Shown: positions 26,669 to 36,123, counted from the first letter of the stretch. The stretch is 64,000 bases of DNA from Nonomuraea roseoviolacea subsp. carminata (GCF_024172185.1 NZ_JAMZEC010000001.1:6665001-6729000), one strand, 5' to 3'. The notes: a model not told the origin generated them from the letters alone. Numbers and translations: made by a program.

Positions 26669-28012
26669 ATGGCCAACCTTCCCCGCCGCCGCCTCCTCCA
26701 GCTCGGTGCTCTCGCCGCCGGCGGCGCGGCGCTGTCCGCGTGCGGCGGGGGAGACCCGGCCGCCGCGCCGGCCTCCGGTCCCACCGGCACGGCGGCGACC
26801 GGCGACGTCACTGTCTGGAGCTGGCAGGGGCCCGCCGCGATGATGAAGCAGCTCGTGCCCGGCTTCCAGAAGGCGTTCCCCGGGATCAGGGTCGACGTCC
26901 AGGACATCGGCAACCCGGCCATCTGGGACAAGATCACCACGGGCATGGCGGCGGGCGGCCAGGGGCTCGGCGACGTCCTGCACATCGGCGTCGACTACCT
27001 GCCCGCCTACATCGAGAAGTTCCCCGGCGGCCTGGCCGACCTGCGGCCCCTCGGCGCCGACCGCCACCGCGGCGCGTTCGCCCCGGGCATGTGGGAGACC
27101 GTGAGCCGGGACGGCAAGACCTACGCCCTGCCCTGGGAGGCGAACTCGGCGGGCTTCTACTACCGGGCCGACCTGTTCGAACGGGCCGGCGTGGACGTGG
27201 CCGCGCTGGGCACCTGGGACGACGTCATCGAGGCGGGCGTCACGCTCAAGGCGAAGACCGGCGTCCAGCTCCTCGGCATCGACAAGCCCGCCTCCCAGGC
27301 CGACTCCGCCAACCTCTTCCAGATGCTGCTCCAGCTCCAGGACAGCTTCTACTTCGACATGCAGGGCAACATCACGCTGGACACCCCGCAGGCGGTCACC
27401 GCGCTGACGATCATCAAGCGGCTCAACGACGCCGGGCTGATCGCCGACATGGCCGGCGGCTGGAACACGATGATCACCTCGATCAAGAAGGGTTCCGTGG
27501 CGGTGCAGTCCATGCCCACCTGGTTCGGCGGCATCATCGAGGAGAGCGCCCCCGACCAGAAGGGCAAGTGGAAGGTCCGGCTCCCGCCCGCCGTCACCGA
27601 GGGCGGCAAGGTGGCCGCCACCGTCAACTCCACCCACCTGGCGGTGGCCGGCACCAGCAAGGTCAAGGAGGCCGCCTACGCCTTCGCCGAGTACGTGCTG
27701 ACCCGCCCGGAGAGCCAGGTCGCCATCTACAAGGGCAAGGGCATCGCCCCCGCCCTGATGTCGGCCTACGACGACCCGGTCTTCCACGAGCCGTCCGCGT
27801 TCTTCGGCGGCCAGAAGAAGGGCGAGATCTTCCTGGAGGCGCTCAGGAAGCCGTCCTACGTGACCAACTACTCCGCCGACTACCCCCGGGCGCTCAAGGT
27901 CGTCACGGACGCCCAGAGCAAGGTGCTGCTCAAGGGCGCCGACCCGGCCACCGTGCTCAGGGAGGCGGCCGACCTGCTCGCCCAGCAGACCGACCGCAAG
28001 GTGGTGCGGTGA
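26669..28012 (+). CDS. ABC sugar transporter, solute-binding lipoprotein
   Basis: The 447-residue protein has a lipobox signal (AALSACGGG, Cys near 25) preceded by an Arg-rich N-terminus that could use the Tat route. The mature part is a family 1 extracellular solute-binding protein (DVTVWSWQGPAAMMKQLVPG; later YALPWEANSAGFYYRADLFE). It delivers a sugar to the two permeases that follow. GTGA overlap joins it to the first permease. No ATPase gene lies in the operon, so a shared MsiK-type ATPase encoded elsewhere is likely. Confidence 0.92.
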   Translation: MANLPRRRLLQLGALAAGGAALSACGGGDPAAAPASGPTGTAATGDVTVWSWQGPAAMMKQLVPGFQKAFPGIRVDVQDIGNPAIWDKITTGMAAGGQGLGDVLHIGVDYLPAYIEKFPGGLADLRPLGADRHRGAFAPGMWETVSRDGKTYALPWEANSAGFYYRADLFERAGVDVAALGTWDDVIEAGVTLKAKTGVQLLGIDKPASQADSANLFQMLLQLQDSFYFDMQGNITLDTPQAVTALTIIKRLNDAGLIADMAGGWNTMITSIKKGSVAVQSMPTWFGGIIEESAPDQKGKWKVRLPPAVTEGGKVAATVNSTHLAVAGTSKVKEAAYAFAEYVLTRPESQVAIYKGKGIAPALMSAYDDPVFHEPSAFFGGQKKGEIFLEALRKPSYVTNYSADYPRALKVVTDAQSKVLLKGADPATVLREAADLLAQQTDRKVVR

Positions 28013-28929
28013 CCGCGCTCGTGGAACGGGCCGGCGCCCCACCGGCGCACCGCGCCCCGTCCCGCCGCGGATGGACGGGCGCGAGGCTCGCGCCGTACCT
28101 CTTCGTGGGGCCCGCGCTGCTGCTGTTCGCCGTCTTCAAGCTGTACCCGATCGCGTGGTCGTTCTGGCTCAGCCTGTTCAAGACCGACGGCGCCCTGCAG
28201 ACCTTCGCCGGCGCGGCGAACTACCGGCGCCTGGTGGCCGACCCGCTGTTCTGGTCGGCGCTCGGCAACACCGTGACCATCCTGCTCGTCCAGGTGCCGC
28301 TCATGCTGGCGCTGGCGATCGCCCTGGCGGTGGCGCTGAACTCCCCGCTGCTCGCGGTCAAGGGCTTCGTCCGCCTCGGGTTCTTCATGCCCATGGTCAC
28401 CGGCCTGGTGGCCTACGGCCTGCTCTTCGCGGTCCTGCTCAACCCCCAGTCCGGCCTGGTCAACTGGGCGCTCGGCCTGGCCGGCGTCGGCCCCGTCCCG
28501 TGGCTGACCCACGGACTGTGGGCCAAGGTCGCCGTCGGGCTCGCCCTGACCTGGCACTACACCGGCTACAACGCGGTGATCTACCTGGCGAGGCTGCAGG
28601 CCCTGCCCGCCGACCACTACGACGCCGCCGCGGTGGACGGCGCCGGGGCCTGGCAGCGCTTCCGGCACGTCACGCTGCCCGGGCTGCGGCCCGTCATGCT
28701 GCTCACGATCGTCATGTCCACGATCGGCACGCTCCAGCTCTTCGACGAGCCCTACGTCATGACCGGCGGCGGCCCGGACAACAGCACGATGACCCTGGGG
28801 CTGTACCTGTACGCCAACGGCTTCAAGTTCTTCGACTTCGGCTACGCCTCGGCCATCGCCTACGCCCTGACCGTCATCATCGGCATCCTCGGCGTCGTCC
28901 AGTTCAAGGTCCTGGGAGAGCGGTCATGA
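28009..28929 (+). CDS. ABC sugar transporter permease 1 (MalF-type)
   Basis: This 306-residue membrane protein has six segments. The EAA-like loop DAAAVDGAGAWQRFRHVTLPG is the docking site for the ATPase, and the N-terminus LAPYLFVGPALLLFAVFKLYP is typical of carbohydrate permeases. GTG start overlapping the binding-protein gene (GTGA) and ATGA overlap with the next gene fix the start. Confidence 0.92.
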   Translation: MTALVERAGAPPAHRAPSRRGWTGARLAPYLFVGPALLLFAVFKLYPIAWSFWLSLFKTDGALQTFAGAANYRRLVADPLFWSALGNTVTILLVQVPLMLALAIALAVALNSPLLAVKGFVRLGFFMPMVTGLVAYGLLFAVLLNPQSGLVNWALGLAGVGPVPWLTHGLWAKVAVGLALTWHYTGYNAVIYLARLQALPADHYDAAAVDGAGAWQRFRHVTLPGLRPVMLLTIVMSTIGTLQLFDEPYVMTGGGPDNSTMTLGLYLYANGFKFFDFGYASAIAYALTVIIGILGVVQFKVLGERS

Positions 28930-29738
28930 CGCGCCGCGTGATGCTGACCTCGTCGCTGCTGGTGGCGGTCGCGGTGATGCTCGTGCCGTTCTACTGGCTG
29001 GTGGTCGGGAGCACGCACCGCACGGCCGAGGTGTTCGGCGACCCGCCGCCGCTGCTGCCCGGCGCGCACCTGCTCGACAACCTCGCCACCCTGGAGTCCA
29101 CCGTCGGCTTCGGCCGGGTGGTGCTCAACTCCACCCTGATCGCCACCCTCTACACGCTGCTGGCCGGGCTGGTGTGCACGATGGCCGGCTACGGCTTCGC
29201 GAAGTACGACTTCCGCGGCAGGGAGCCGCTGTTCGGGCTGCTGATGCTGGGCCTGGTCGTCCCCGGCCAGGTGACGCTGGTGCCGCTGTTCAAGATGATG
29301 CTGGCGCTCGAATGGCTCAACACCTACCAGGCGATCGTGCTGCCCAACCTGGCGCTGCCGTTCGGGATCTTCCTGATGCGGCAGTCGATGTCCGCCCTGC
29401 CCGACGAGCTGCTGTCGGCCGGGCGCGTGGACGGCTGCGGCGAGCTGCGCCTGTTCTGGCGCGTGGTGCTGCCGCCGATGCGGCCGGCGCTCGCCGCGCT
29501 CGGGATCTACCTCTTCCTCTACCAGTGGAACGACTTCGTGTGGCCGCTCATCGCGCTGCGCACGCGCGACGCGTACACGATCCCGCTGGCCATCGCCTCC
29601 CTCCAGGGCGCCAACGACACGGACTACGGCGCGATCCTGGCCGGCACCGCCGTCGCCGCGATCCCGATGGCGATCCTGTTCCTCCTTCTGCAACGACACT
29701 TCGTCTCCGGACTTCTCGCGGGAGCTGTCAAAGAGTGA
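28926..29738 (+). CDS. ABC sugar transporter permease 2 (MalG-type)
   Basis: This 270-residue protein has six membrane segments and the EAA-like loop SAGRVDGCGELRLFWRVVLP. The motif GYGFAKYDFRG and the C-terminal LLLQRHFVSGLLAGAVKE are typical of MalG-type sugar permeases. It overlaps the genes on both sides by four bases, confirming one operon from 26669 to at least 32466. Confidence 0.92.
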   Translation: MTRRVMLTSSLLVAVAVMLVPFYWLVVGSTHRTAEVFGDPPPLLPGAHLLDNLATLESTVGFGRVVLNSTLIATLYTLLAGLVCTMAGYGFAKYDFRGREPLFGLLMLGLVVPGQVTLVPLFKMMLALEWLNTYQAIVLPNLALPFGIFLMRQSMSALPDELLSAGRVDGCGELRLFWRVVLPPMRPALAALGIYLFLYQWNDFVWPLIALRTRDAYTIPLAIASLQGANDTDYGAILAGTAVAAIPMAILFLLLQRHFVSGLLAGAVKE

Positions 29739-31474
29739 GCGTGACGACCGCCGGGCTGGTGCCCGTGCCCACCGAGCCGTTGGTCGACGACGTGCGGCTG
29801 GCCGTCCTGAGCGGCGTCCCCGGGACCGCCGCCCGCTGGGAGCGGGCCACGCGGCCCGACGGCACCGAACTCGTGGAGATCCACTCCGGTGAGGAGCTGG
29901 AGATCCGCCTGTCGGTGCCGCTCGGCGACGCGGTCGGCTTCTGGCACTCCGACGCCGGATGGAAGCGCACCGTGGTCGCCGACTGGGCGGGCCTGGCGAG
30001 GGTCTCGCTGGTGAGCGGCGCCGCGGCCGGCTGCCTGTACGACAGCGCCGGCACGTCCATGCTGGCCTTCGCCGCGCTGGACCCGGTGCCCGAGACCACG
30101 ATGCGCTACGGCGTCTCCGAGGAGAACAAGACCTTCGTGGTGCACCTGCGCGTCACCGCGACGGACTCGCCGTACCGCCTGATCTTCGCCCGCGCCTCGG
30201 CGAGCGTCGCCGCCGCGATGCGGAAGCTGCGCGGCGCGCTCGGACGGCCCGCCCGGCCCCCGGAGGGGGCGCGCGTGCCGGTCTACTCGACCTGGTACGG
30301 CTTCAGCCAGGCGGTCGAGGCGGACGCCGTGGAAGCCGAGGCGTCGCTCGCGGCGGAGCTCGGCTGCGGGGCGATCATCCTCGACGACGGCTGGCAGGAG
30401 CTCGGCAATGGACGCGGATACCACGGCGTCGGCGACTGGCGCGTGGACACCGCCAAGTTCCCCGACTTCGCCGCGCACGTCGCCCGGGTGCGCGGCATGG
30501 GCCTGGCCTACCTCGCCTGGATCGCCCCGCTCCTGCTCGGGCCGCGGGCGGAGTGCTTCCCGGAGCTGTCGGCCCACGCCCCCGCGGCGGACGTCGTGCC
30601 GGGCGCGCACGTCCTCGACCCGCGGGTGCCCGAGGTCCGCCGGCACGTCGTGGACACGTGCGCGCGGCTCGTCCGCGACCACGGGCTCGACGGCCTGAAG
30701 CTCGACTTCCTGGAGACCGTGATGGCCTACGCGGGCACGCCCTCTCCGGGGGACGTCGCCGACGTGGGCACGGCCATGCGCGTGCTGCTCGCCGAGCTGG
30801 TGGCGGCGGTCGAGGTGGTCCGGCCCGGCGCGCTGATAGAGCTCCGGCAGCCGTACGCGGGGCCGGGCATGGCGCCCTTCGGCGCGATGCTGCGCGCCGA
30901 CGACTGCCCGGCCGACGCGGTCGCCAACCGGGTGCGGACCATCGACCTCGGGCTGCTGGCCGTGGGCGGCGCCGTGCACTCCGACATGCTCATGTGGGAC
31001 CCGGCGGTGCCCGCCCGCGGCGCCGCCCGGCAGCTCATCGGCGCGTTGCACTCGGTGCCCCAGATCTCGGCGCGGCTGAGCGAGCTGACCGGCGAGCACC
31101 GCCGGATGCTGGCGTTCTGGCTGGAGCGGTGGCGCGAGCTGCGGCCGGTGCTGCTGGACGGCGACGTCGAACCGGGCCGCCCCGACGAGCTCTACCCCGT
31201 CGTGCGCGCCGAGCTCGGCGCGCGCTGCGTGACCAGCGTGACCGCGGACCGCGTGGTCCCGGTCGACGCCCGGCGGCACGCCGAGGTCACCGTCGTCAAC
31301 GGCACCTCGTCGGGACGACTGGTGCTGGAGGTCGAGGGAGGGACGCTCCGCGCCGTGCGGATCTTCGACGCCGACGGCTCTAGGATCGAGCCGTCGGACC
31401 GGCGGCTGGGGCCAGGCCTGTGCGTGCTGGACGTTCCGCCCTCCGGCCTGGCCGATCTGGAGGTGGCACCATGA
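29735..31474 (+). CDS. alpha-galactosidase, GH36 family
   Basis: This is a 579-residue cytoplasmic glycosidase. A beta-rich N-terminal domain (to ~180) is followed by a TIM barrel with YSTWYGF, IILDDGWQ and LKLDFLE (Asp324, the likely nucleophile). RADDCPAD (about 387-394) is a candidate for the acid/base Asp, then a C-terminal beta domain follows. This is the GH36/GH27 clan D layout. It probably hydrolyses alpha-galactosides taken up by the transporter. GTGA overlap with the permease sets the GTG start; ATGA links it to the LacI gene. Alpha-N-acetylgalactosaminidase activity cannot be excluded. Confidence 0.85.
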   Translation: MSVTTAGLVPVPTEPLVDDVRLAVLSGVPGTAARWERATRPDGTELVEIHSGEELEIRLSVPLGDAVGFWHSDAGWKRTVVADWAGLARVSLVSGAAAGCLYDSAGTSMLAFAALDPVPETTMRYGVSEENKTFVVHLRVTATDSPYRLIFARASASVAAAMRKLRGALGRPARPPEGARVPVYSTWYGFSQAVEADAVEAEASLAAELGCGAIILDDGWQELGNGRGYHGVGDWRVDTAKFPDFAAHVARVRGMGLAYLAWIAPLLLGPRAECFPELSAHAPAADVVPGAHVLDPRVPEVRRHVVDTCARLVRDHGLDGLKLDFLETVMAYAGTPSPGDVADVGTAMRVLLAELVAAVEVVRPGALIELRQPYAGPGMAPFGAMLRADDCPADAVANRVRTIDLGLLAVGGAVHSDMLMWDPAVPARGAARQLIGALHSVPQISARLSELTGEHRRMLAFWLERWRELRPVLLDGDVEPGRPDELYPVVRAELGARCVTSVTADRVVPVDARRHAEVTVVNGTSSGRLVLEVEGGTLRAVRIFDADGSRIEPSDRRLGPGLCVLDVPPSGLADLEVAP

Positions 31475-32466
31475 AGATCGGCATCGTCGAGGTGGCGGAG
31501 AGGGCCGGAGTCAGCGAGGCGACCGTCAGCCGGGTGATCAACCGGCGGGCCGGGGTGTCGGCCAAGACCCGCGCGGCCGTCGAGAGCGCGATGGCCGAGC
31601 TCGGCTACGAGCGCTCCACCCGCGGTCAGATCGTCGCCGTGATCACGCCATGGCTGTCCAACCCCTTCTTCGCCGAGGTGGCCGAGCTCGTCGAGGCGGC
31701 GCTCGCGCCCCACGGGCTCAAGGGGGTGGTGTGCCCGGCGCTGCCCGGAGGCATCCAGGAACGCGAGTTCGTCACCGCCCTGGCCGAGCACGGGGTGGCG
31801 GGAGTGGTGTTCCTGTCGGCCAGCAACACCATCGAGGGAGCCGATCCCGAGACCTACGACGTGCTGGCCGCGCGGCGCATCCCGTTCGTCGGCGTCAACG
31901 GCGGTTTCGAGGGGCACGACGCGCCGGTGCTGTCCACCGACGACCACATGTCGGCGGAGCTGGCGGTCGATCACCTGTGGTCGCTGGGGCACCGCAGGAT
32001 CGGCCTGGCGTCGGGGCCGTCGGGCAACCGGCCGGCCGATCGGCGTGCCGAGGGCTTCCGCACGGCGATGACCCGGCGCGGCGCGGCCGAGTCCGACGCG
32101 CCCGTGGTCAGGCAGCACTACACGGTCGAGGGCGGCCAGTCGGCCGCCTCGGAGCTGCTCAGGCGGGGGGTGACCGCCGTCGTGGCGGCCAGCGACTTCA
32201 TGGCGCTCGGCGTGTACAGGGCGGTGCTCAGGGAGGGGCTCTCGGTGCCCGGCGAGGTCTCGGTCGTGGGGCACGACGGGTCGATGATCATGGAGTTCGT
32301 CGACCCGCCGCTGACCACCGTGCGCCAGCCGATCGACCGGCTGGCCAAGGAGGTCGCACGCAGCATCGTCGCGCTGGTGAGCAACCGCGACGTGCCACAG
32401 GGGGAACTGCTCTTCAGCCCCGAGCTGGTCGTGCGCGGGTCCACCGCGCCGCCACGCGGGGCCTGA
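31471..32466 (+). CDS. LacI-family regulator of the galactoside operon
   Basis: The 331-residue protein has an N-terminal LacI helix-turn-helix and hinge (VAERAGVSEATVSRVINRRA, to about residue 50) and a periplasmic-binding-protein-like sensor domain (VVAVITPWLSNPFF, DVLAARRIPFVGVNG and DHLWSLGHRRIGLASG). It most likely represses the upstream operon through the palindromes at 26583-26602 until a galactoside binds. ATG start overlaps the GH36 stop (ATGA). Confidence 0.9.
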   Translation: MKIGIVEVAERAGVSEATVSRVINRRAGVSAKTRAAVESAMAELGYERSTRGQIVAVITPWLSNPFFAEVAELVEAALAPHGLKGVVCPALPGGIQEREFVTALAEHGVAGVVFLSASNTIEGADPETYDVLAARRIPFVGVNGGFEGHDAPVLSTDDHMSAELAVDHLWSLGHRRIGLASGPSGNRPADRRAEGFRTAMTRRGAAESDAPVVRQHYTVEGGQSAASELLRRGVTAVVAASDFMALGVYRAVLREGLSVPGEVSVVGHDGSMIMEFVDPPLTTVRQPIDRLAKEVARSIVALVSNRDVPQGELLFSPELVVRGSTAPPRGA

Positions 32467-32501
32467 CCACCGACAGGTCAACCGATTCCGGGAGTATCCC
32501 C

Positions 32502-34448
32502 ATGAAGCGCAAGCTCTGCTCCGTCCTCATCGGCTCTTCCCTGCTGGCCGCGGCCGCCCTCACCCCGGCGCGGGCGGCCGACGGCGGCCCGCTGATCGTC
32601 GTCAACCCCGGTTTCGAGAAGGGCACCGAAGGCTGGACCTTCACCCCGGGCACCGGCGTCGCCACCAACCGCCCCCACGGCGGGTCCAGGCTCGTCTACC
32701 TCGACGCCGGTCCCGGGATGAGCGTCAGCCAGGCCGTCACCGCACCGGCGGCGGGCCGCTACTCGATCTCGGCCTGGATCTCCACGGGCGGGCCCGGCGG
32801 CACGTTCGCCGTCCGGCGCAACGGCGCCGACGCGGGCACCGTCGCCCTGCCCTCCCGCACCGTCTACGCCCGGTACACCGTCTCCGACGTGGAGCTCGCC
32901 GCGGGTGACCGGCTGGAGATCGTCTTCGGCTCCGGCTCCGGCTGGGTCAACGTCGACGACGTCATGGTGTCGCCCGGCTCCGCCGGCGGCCCGCGCGTCA
33001 CCTCCTCCAACGCCGAGATCGTCGAGATGTTCGCGTGGTCGCGGGACAAGGCCCGGAGCTGGGTGCACCAGGACGGCGTGCCCGGCCCGCTCAACGTGGA
33101 CGAGCGCCGGCCCGGCGGCACCGGCGAGGGCGCCTACGCCGCCACCTACTGGGCCGGGTACGCCCACCGCACCGGCTACTACTCGCGCGACTTCGCCCAC
33201 CAGCTCGCCGGTGCGCACATCCTGGGGCTGGACCGCGAGAACAAGACGATGCTCCGGTCGTTCGCCGCCTCGGCGACCGAGCAGCACAAGTACTACCCCG
33301 TGTGGGCGCTGAACTTCGACGCCACGACCTACCTGGACATCGACTACCGGTCACCGGCCTCCTTCGTCCGGGAGGTCCCGGCCACGTTCGAGCTGGTGGA
33401 GAAGGCCAACCAGGCGTTCAGGTGGACGGGCGACCGGGCCTACCTCGACGACGCGGCGTTCTGGGACTACTACCGGCACGCCACCGGGGAGTTCGTCGAC
33501 CTGCACGACGGCCTGCTGCCCAACGGCCCCGCCAAGGTGGCCGAGGGCACGGGCAAGGGCATCTTCGCCGGGTCGGCCAGCTACAACGAGACCGGCGACG
33601 AGCCGCTCGCCGAGGCGGGCGACGCGATCGCCGCCCAGTACCAGGCGTACCGGGCCCTGGCCGAGCTCGCGCGGGACAAGCACGACCCCGCGACCGCGCG
33701 GCGGGCCGCCGAGCAGGCCCGGACGCTCAAGAGCTACTTCAACCGCACCTGGAGCGTGAAGCCGGGATCCGGCGAGATGGTCCGCGCCTACACGGTCGAC
33801 GGGACCCCGCTGACCGGCTTCGGCAAGGAGAACAGCTGGTTCATGCCGATGAAGGGCATCATCGACGCCGGGCCCCGCAACGAGGCGTATCTCGACTTCA
33901 TCGACGCCCAGGCCAGTGGGGCCGGTCGGCCCGCCAACATCGAGGCCGTCACCTACCTTCCCGACACCTTCTTCCGGCACAACCGCGACGACACCGCCTG
34001 GAAGTGGATGCGCTACGTCTACGAGCAGCGCGATGCCGCCCACGTCAGCGGCCGTCAGGGGTTGAACGGCGACTACCCGGAGGTGTCGTTCACGCTGGTC
34101 GCGCAGACGGTCGAGGGGCTGATGGGGATCCAGCCCGACGCGCCGCGCCACACGGTCGCCACCCAGTCGCGGCTGCCGTCGGACATCGGGTGGCTGGAGG
34201 TGGCGGACGTGCCGGTGGGCGACGGCACCGTGACGGTACGGCACGACGGTCGGACGGCGACTACCTTCACCAACGGGTCAGCGCGTCCGTACCTCTGGGA
34301 GGCGCGGTTTTTGGGCGAGCACCGGTGGCTCACGGTCAACGGTCACACCGTCGCGGGGCTGCCCCGGACGATCGACGGCGTCAGGTACACGGTCGCCCTG
34401 GTGCCGGTCGCCGGTGGCCGGACGGCCACCGCGCGCGTGACCGGCTGA
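32502..34448 (+). CDS. secreted six-hairpin glycosidase-like protein
   Basis: The 648-residue protein has a signal peptide (cleavage near ARAADG), a beta-sandwich carbohydrate-binding-type module (about 30-160, starting VVNPGFEKGTEGWTF) and a helical domain with features of an (alpha/alpha)6 barrel (YYSRDFAHQLAGAHIL, then SYNETGDEPLAEAGD). I cannot place it in one GH family; GH15, GH63 or GH78-type relatives are possible. gggag lies eight bases before the ATG. It follows the LacI gene by 35 bases and probably releases the sugar that the operon imports. Confidence 0.75.
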   Translation: MKRKLCSVLIGSSLLAAAALTPARAADGGPLIVVNPGFEKGTEGWTFTPGTGVATNRPHGGSRLVYLDAGPGMSVSQAVTAPAAGRYSISAWISTGGPGGTFAVRRNGADAGTVALPSRTVYARYTVSDVELAAGDRLEIVFGSGSGWVNVDDVMVSPGSAGGPRVTSSNAEIVEMFAWSRDKARSWVHQDGVPGPLNVDERRPGGTGEGAYAATYWAGYAHRTGYYSRDFAHQLAGAHILGLDRENKTMLRSFAASATEQHKYYPVWALNFDATTYLDIDYRSPASFVREVPATFELVEKANQAFRWTGDRAYLDDAAFWDYYRHATGEFVDLHDGLLPNGPAKVAEGTGKGIFAGSASYNETGDEPLAEAGDAIAAQYQAYRALAELARDKHDPATARRAAEQARTLKSYFNRTWSVKPGSGEMVRAYTVDGTPLTGFGKENSWFMPMKGIIDAGPRNEAYLDFIDAQASGAGRPANIEAVTYLPDTFFRHNRDDTAWKWMRYVYEQRDAAHVSGRQGLNGDYPEVSFTLVAQTVEGLMGIQPDAPRHTVATQSRLPSDIGWLEVADVPVGDGTVTVRHDGRTATTFTNGSARPYLWEARFLGEHRWLTVNGHTVAGLPRTIDGVRYTVALVPVAGGRTATARVTG

Positions 34449-34456
34449 CGGACGGC

Positions 34457-34486
34457 GGGCCCGGCGTGGACGGTCGCGCCGGGCCC
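34457..34486. terminator. bidirectional hairpin between convergent genes
   Basis: GGGCCCGGCG and CGCCGGGCCC form a perfect 10-base-pair stem with a 10-base loop, exactly between the stop of the secreted glycosidase and the stop of argG. Confidence 0.8.
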
Positions 34487-34491
34487 CGTGG

Positions 34492-35940
34492 TCAGTCGTT
34501 GCCCAGCTCCATCGCGGCGCGGTCGAGCATCTCCTCCTCCTCGGAGACCTCGCCGCGCGAGGCGATGGCCTCGGCGCCGCCCTGCGGCATCGCGCCGATC
34601 AGCCCGGTCGAGGCGGCCTGGGCGGCGCCGATGAGCGCGGGGTGGTGGGTGCCGACCATGCCGAGGCTGGCGTACTGCTCCAGCTTGGCGCGCGAGTCGG
34701 CGATGTCGAGGTTGCGCATGGTGAGCTGGCCGATCCGGTCCACCGGGCCGAACGCGGAGTCCTCGGTGCGTTCCATCGACAGCTTGTCCGGGTGGTAGCT
34801 GAAGTTAGGGCCGGAGGTGTCGAGGATCGAGTAGTCCTCGCCGCGCCGCAGCCGCAGCGTCACCTCGCCGATGACGGCCGTGCCGACCCAGCGCTGCAGC
34901 GACTCGCGCAGCATGAGCGCCTGCGGGTCGAGCCAGCGGCCCTCGTACATCAGCCTGCCGAGCCGCCGCCCCTCGTTGTGGTAGGTGGCGATGGTGTCCT
35001 CGTTGTGGATCGCGTTGACCAGCCGCTCGTACGCGGCGTGCAGCAAGGCCATGCCCGGGGCCTCGTAGATGCCGCGGCTCTTGGCCTCGATCACCCGGTT
35101 CTCGATCTGGTCGGACATGCCCATGCCGTGCCGCCCGCCGATGGCGTTGGCCTCCATCACCAGGTCGACCGGGCTGGCGAACTCCTTGCCGTTGATCGTG
35201 ACCGGGCGGCCCTGGTCGAAGCCGATGGTCACGTCCTCGGCGGGGATCTCGACCGAGGGGTCCCAGAACCGCACGCCCATGATCGGGTCCACGGTCTCGA
35301 TGTTGGTGTCGAGGTGCTCCAAGGTCTTGGCCTCGTGGGTGGCGCCCCAGATGTTGGCGTCCGTGGAGTACGCCTTCTCCGTGCTGTCGCGGTAGGGCAG
35401 CCCGTGGGCCAGCAGCCACTCCGACATCTCCTTGCGCCCGCCGAGCTCGGAGACGAAGTCCGCGTCGAGCCACGGCTTGTAGATGCGCAGGTGCGGGTTG
35501 GCCAGCAGGCCGTACCGGTAGAACCGCTCGATGTCGTTGCCCTTGAACGTCGAGCCGTCACCCCAGATCTGCACGTCGTCCTCGAGCATGGCCCGCACCA
35601 GCAGGGTGCCCGTGACGGCGCGGCCGAGCGGCGTGGTGTTGAAGTACGACCGCCCGCCCGTGCGGATGTGGAACGCGCCGCAGGTCAGCGCGGCCAGGCC
35701 CTCCTCGACCAGCGCCGCGCGGCAGTCGACCAGGCGCGCGACCTCGGCACCGTACGCCAGGGCGCGGGCCGGCACCGAGGCGATGTCGGGCTCGTCGTAC
35801 TGGCCGATGTCGGCGGTGTAGGTGCACGGGACGGCGCCCTTGTCGCGCATCCAGGCGACGGCCACCGAGGTGTCGAGACCGCCGGAGAAGGCGATGCCGA
35901 CCCGCTCGCCGGCGGGCAGGGAGGTGAGAACCTTGGACAT
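34492..35940 (-). CDS. argG: argininosuccinate synthase
   Basis: The 482-residue enzyme joins citrulline and aspartate with ATP in arginine synthesis. The N-terminus GIAFSGGLDTSVAVAWM is the PP-loop ATP site, and GDGSTFKGNDIERFYRYG and YSTDANIWGATHEAK are family motifs. It is the long E. coli-like type rather than the ~400-residue type. It stands alone, away from other arg genes. A TGCAT-rich inverted sequence just upstream may be an arginine repressor site. Confidence 0.95.
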   Translation of the reverse strand: MSKVLTSLPAGERVGIAFSGGLDTSVAVAWMRDKGAVPCTYTADIGQYDEPDIASVPARALAYGAEVARLVDCRAALVEEGLAALTCGAFHIRTGGRSYFNTTPLGRAVTGTLLVRAMLEDDVQIWGDGSTFKGNDIERFYRYGLLANPHLRIYKPWLDADFVSELGGRKEMSEWLLAHGLPYRDSTEKAYSTDANIWGATHEAKTLEHLDTNIETVDPIMGVRFWDPSVEIPAEDVTIGFDQGRPVTINGKEFASPVDLVMEANAIGGRHGMGMSDQIENRVIEAKSRGIYEAPGMALLHAAYERLVNAIHNEDTIATYHNEGRRLGRLMYEGRWLDPQALMLRESLQRWVGTAVIGEVTLRLRRGEDYSILDTSGPNFSYHPDKLSMERTEDSAFGPVDRIGQLTMRNLDIADSRAKLEQYASLGMVGTHHPALIGAAQAASTGLIGAMPQGGAEAIASRGEVSEEEEMLDRAAMELGND

Positions 35941-35949
35941 GGAAAGAGA

Positions 35950-35978
35950 TTATGCATTGCTACGCATGTTCATGCAAA
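35950..35978 (-). promoter_or_regulatory. candidate ArgR operator upstream of argG
   Basis: On the argG strand the region contains TTTGCATG, then ATGCATAA 13 bases later, and an internal ACATGCG. These AT-rich TGCAT arms stand out in GC-rich surroundings, 10-38 bases before the start codon, and recall ARG boxes. The factor is inferred. Confidence 0.45.
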
Positions 35979-36022
35979 GCGGGTTCGGGTAAAAAGACCG
36001 GCGGTCGCCCTCTTCCGCGGGC

Positions 36023-36060
36023 GGGACGATGGTCCCTCCGCAGACGGGACCTCGTTCCCT
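36023..36060. promoter_or_regulatory. two tandem DosR-type boxes
   Basis: GGGACGATGGTCCCT (36023-36037) and GGGACCTCGTTCCCT (36046-36060) are both imperfect palindromes with GGGAC and CCCT arms, with centres 23 bases apart. They lie 64-101 bases before the universal stress gene at 36124. Paired boxes are typical of strongly induced DosR targets. Confidence 0.7.
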
Positions 36061-36123
36061 GTGCGCCCGGTTCGTGCGGGTGTGTCCTTAATTTGTGGAC
36101 TTCCGCAACCGGAGGGGGCGGCC

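Noticed and set aside
26531..28042. A 503-residue antisense frame over the sugar-binding protein
   Set aside because: It has no start region or motif of its own and opposes a clear lipoprotein in an overlapping operon.
29624..31279. A 551-residue antisense frame over the GH36 gene
   Set aside because: The composition is typical of a shadow frame (His, Arg, Gly and Ala runs) and the GH36 frame has clear catalytic motifs.
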